Shown: in pieces, positions 4,690-5,469 of the stretch
Position numbering within the stretch: the first letter of the stretch is position 1
How the letters are laid out: each line of letters opens with the position of its first letter
NCBI GenBank assembly: GCA_015494005.1
Contig: WGCB01000269.1
Location: forward strand, 1-5,469
Source of the DNA: Caldilineaceae bacterium
Lineage (GTDB): Bacteria > Chloroflexota > Anaerolineae > Caldilineales > Caldilineaceae
Direction of reading: 5' to 3'
DNA length: 5,469 nt
The notes under the pieces: generated by a model
What the model was told of the DNA's origin: nothing
Seen by the model: the letters and a program-made list of their open reading frames with translations, nothing else
Database searches by the model: none
Translations under genes and position numbers: made by a program

Positions 4690-5469
4690 ATGCCCCATCT
4701 CGCCCTCTCCCTCCTCGGCCCTTTCCAGCTCACCCTGGATCGGACGCCGGTCACCGCCATCACCTCGCCCAGGATCCAGGCCCTCCTGGCCTACCTGGCC
4801 GCGGAAGGAGACCACCCCCATGCTCGCGCCGATCTGGCCGAGCTCCTCTGGCCCGGCCGGCCGCCGGGAACCGCCCGCCAGAACCTGCGCCAGGCCCTGA
4901 GCCGCCTGCAACGGGCCATCCCCCACGGGCCGGACGCCCCGCCCTTCCTCCACGTCCACCGCCAGCAGGTCCAGTTCAACCCCGCCTCGGACCACAGCCT
5001 GGATCTGGCCGCCTTCCTCCAGGCCCTGGAGCGCTGCCGAGAGCACCGCCACGCCCGGCCCGAGAGCTGCCGGCGTTGCGCCCGCCGCCTGGAAGCCGCC
5101 GTAGACCTGGTCCGGGGTGACTTCCTCCAGGGCCTCTCCGTGGACAGCCTGCCCTTCCAGGAGTGGGTCCTGCTCAAGCGGGAGTGGCTGCGCCAGGAGC
5201 TCTTCCAGGCCCTGGACCTCCTGGCCCGGCACCACCTGGAGCGGGGAGAGCTGCCGGCGGTCCAGCGCTTCGCCCAGCGCCAGATCCAGCTGGATCCCCT
5301 GCGGGAGGAGGCCACTGCCCTGGCCATGCGCGCCCTGGCCCAGTCCCAGCGCCGGGACGACGCCCTGGCCCTCTACGCCCGCCTGGCTCGAGCCCTGGAG
5401 ACAGAGTTGGACCTGGCTCCCAGCGCCCCCCTCCAGGCCCTGGCCCAGGCCATCCGCCAGGGCCTGGAG
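4690..5469 (+). CDS. SARP/AfsR-type BTAD-domain transcriptional regulator, 3'-truncated by window edge
   Basis: The first 260 residues of a larger regulator; the frame is open to the window end. ATG 4690 is the first usable start because TAG 4669-4671 lies in frame just upstream. There is no clear Shine-Dalgarno sequence. Residues 1-97 form an OmpR-like winged-helix DNA-binding domain: LSLLGPFQL, then RADLAELLWPGRPPGTARQN and LRQALSRLQRAI, typical of SARP regulators. Residues about 104-258 are a bacterial transcriptional activation domain of helical TPR-like repeats: GDFLQGLS, FQEWVLLKREWLRQELFQAL, LARHHLERGELPAV, LDPLREEATALAMRALA and DDALALYARLARALETELDL. Unusual is a Cys/His cluster, C116-x2-H119-x-H121-x5-C127-x2-C130, that could bind a metal. 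In Chloroflexota such proteins usually continue into an NB-ARC or AAA ATPase and TPRs, but that part is not visible here. A DNA-binding transcriptional activator is well supported. Its target and signal are unknown, and adjacency does not prove it controls the sugar genes. Confidence 0.92.
   Translation, partial: MPHLALSLLGPFQLTLDRTPVTAITSPRIQALLAYLAAEGDHPHARADLAELLWPGRPPGTARQNLRQALSRLQRAIPHGPDAPPFLHVHRQQVQFNPASDHSLDLAAFLQALERCREHRHARPESCRRCARRLEAAVDLVRGDFLQGLSVDSLPFQEWVLLKREWLRQELFQALDLLARHHLERGELPAVQRFAQRQIQLDPLREEATALAMRALAQSQRRDDALALYARLARALETELDLAPSAPLQALAQAIRQGLE

Noticed and set aside
1..5469. CRISPR arrays, tRNA/rRNA genes, insertion sequences or phage genes
   Set aside because: No regularly spaced long repeats, tRNA-like cloverleaf, rRNA motif, transposase or phage gene was seen on either strand.

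Overview
The window is GC-rich DNA with almost every base in a gene. It looks like a Chloroflexota chromosome, probably of the Anaerolineae/Caldilineae type. That placement is an inference from three things: a BTAD-type regulator with a Cys/His-rich insert, a very small SYLLR...LESP..G protein of a style I associate with that phylum, and simple CCAATCG repeats between genes. No rRNA or marker gene confirms it.

Left part (1-4193, all + strand): a catabolic gene cluster. It holds three different Gfo/Idh/MocA-family NAD(P)-dependent oxidoreductases (3-1055, cut off at its 5' end by the window edge; 1225-2247; 2261-3265), followed by a sugar phosphate isomerase/epimerase-type TIM-barrel protein (3326-4193). 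The last three genes sit close together (gaps of 13 and 60 bp), each with a Shine-Dalgarno sequence, and are probably co-transcribed. The first is separated from them by a 169-bp spacer rich in GATTGG/CCAATC repeats. The isomerase gene is interrupted by a frameshift near 3836, best explained by loss of 2 bases inside a G/C run. Both halves are otherwise well conserved, including all four expected metal ligands. Several dehydrogenases plus one isomerase/epimerase is the arrangement seen in pathways for inositols, anhydrosugars and 3-keto-glycosides. The actual substrate cannot be read from the sequence.

Right part (4190-5469): a very small gene on the - strand (4190-4390) converges on the isomerase gene, and their stop codons overlap in a CTAG. 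A stretch of about 300 bp without a gene (4391-4689) follows. It holds a REP-like perfect 10-bp palindrome (4502-4529 plus a conserved-looking tail), a consensus -10 box TATAAT (4626-4631) surrounded by short direct and inverted repeats, and a GC-rich leader hairpin (4650-4666). A SARP/BTAD-type transcriptional regulator then starts at 4690 and runs off the window end.

The most interesting items are the combination of three diverged dehydrogenases with one isomerase, the damaged but otherwise intact isomerase gene, the CxxHxH...CxxC cluster in the BTAD protein, and the small convergent gene.
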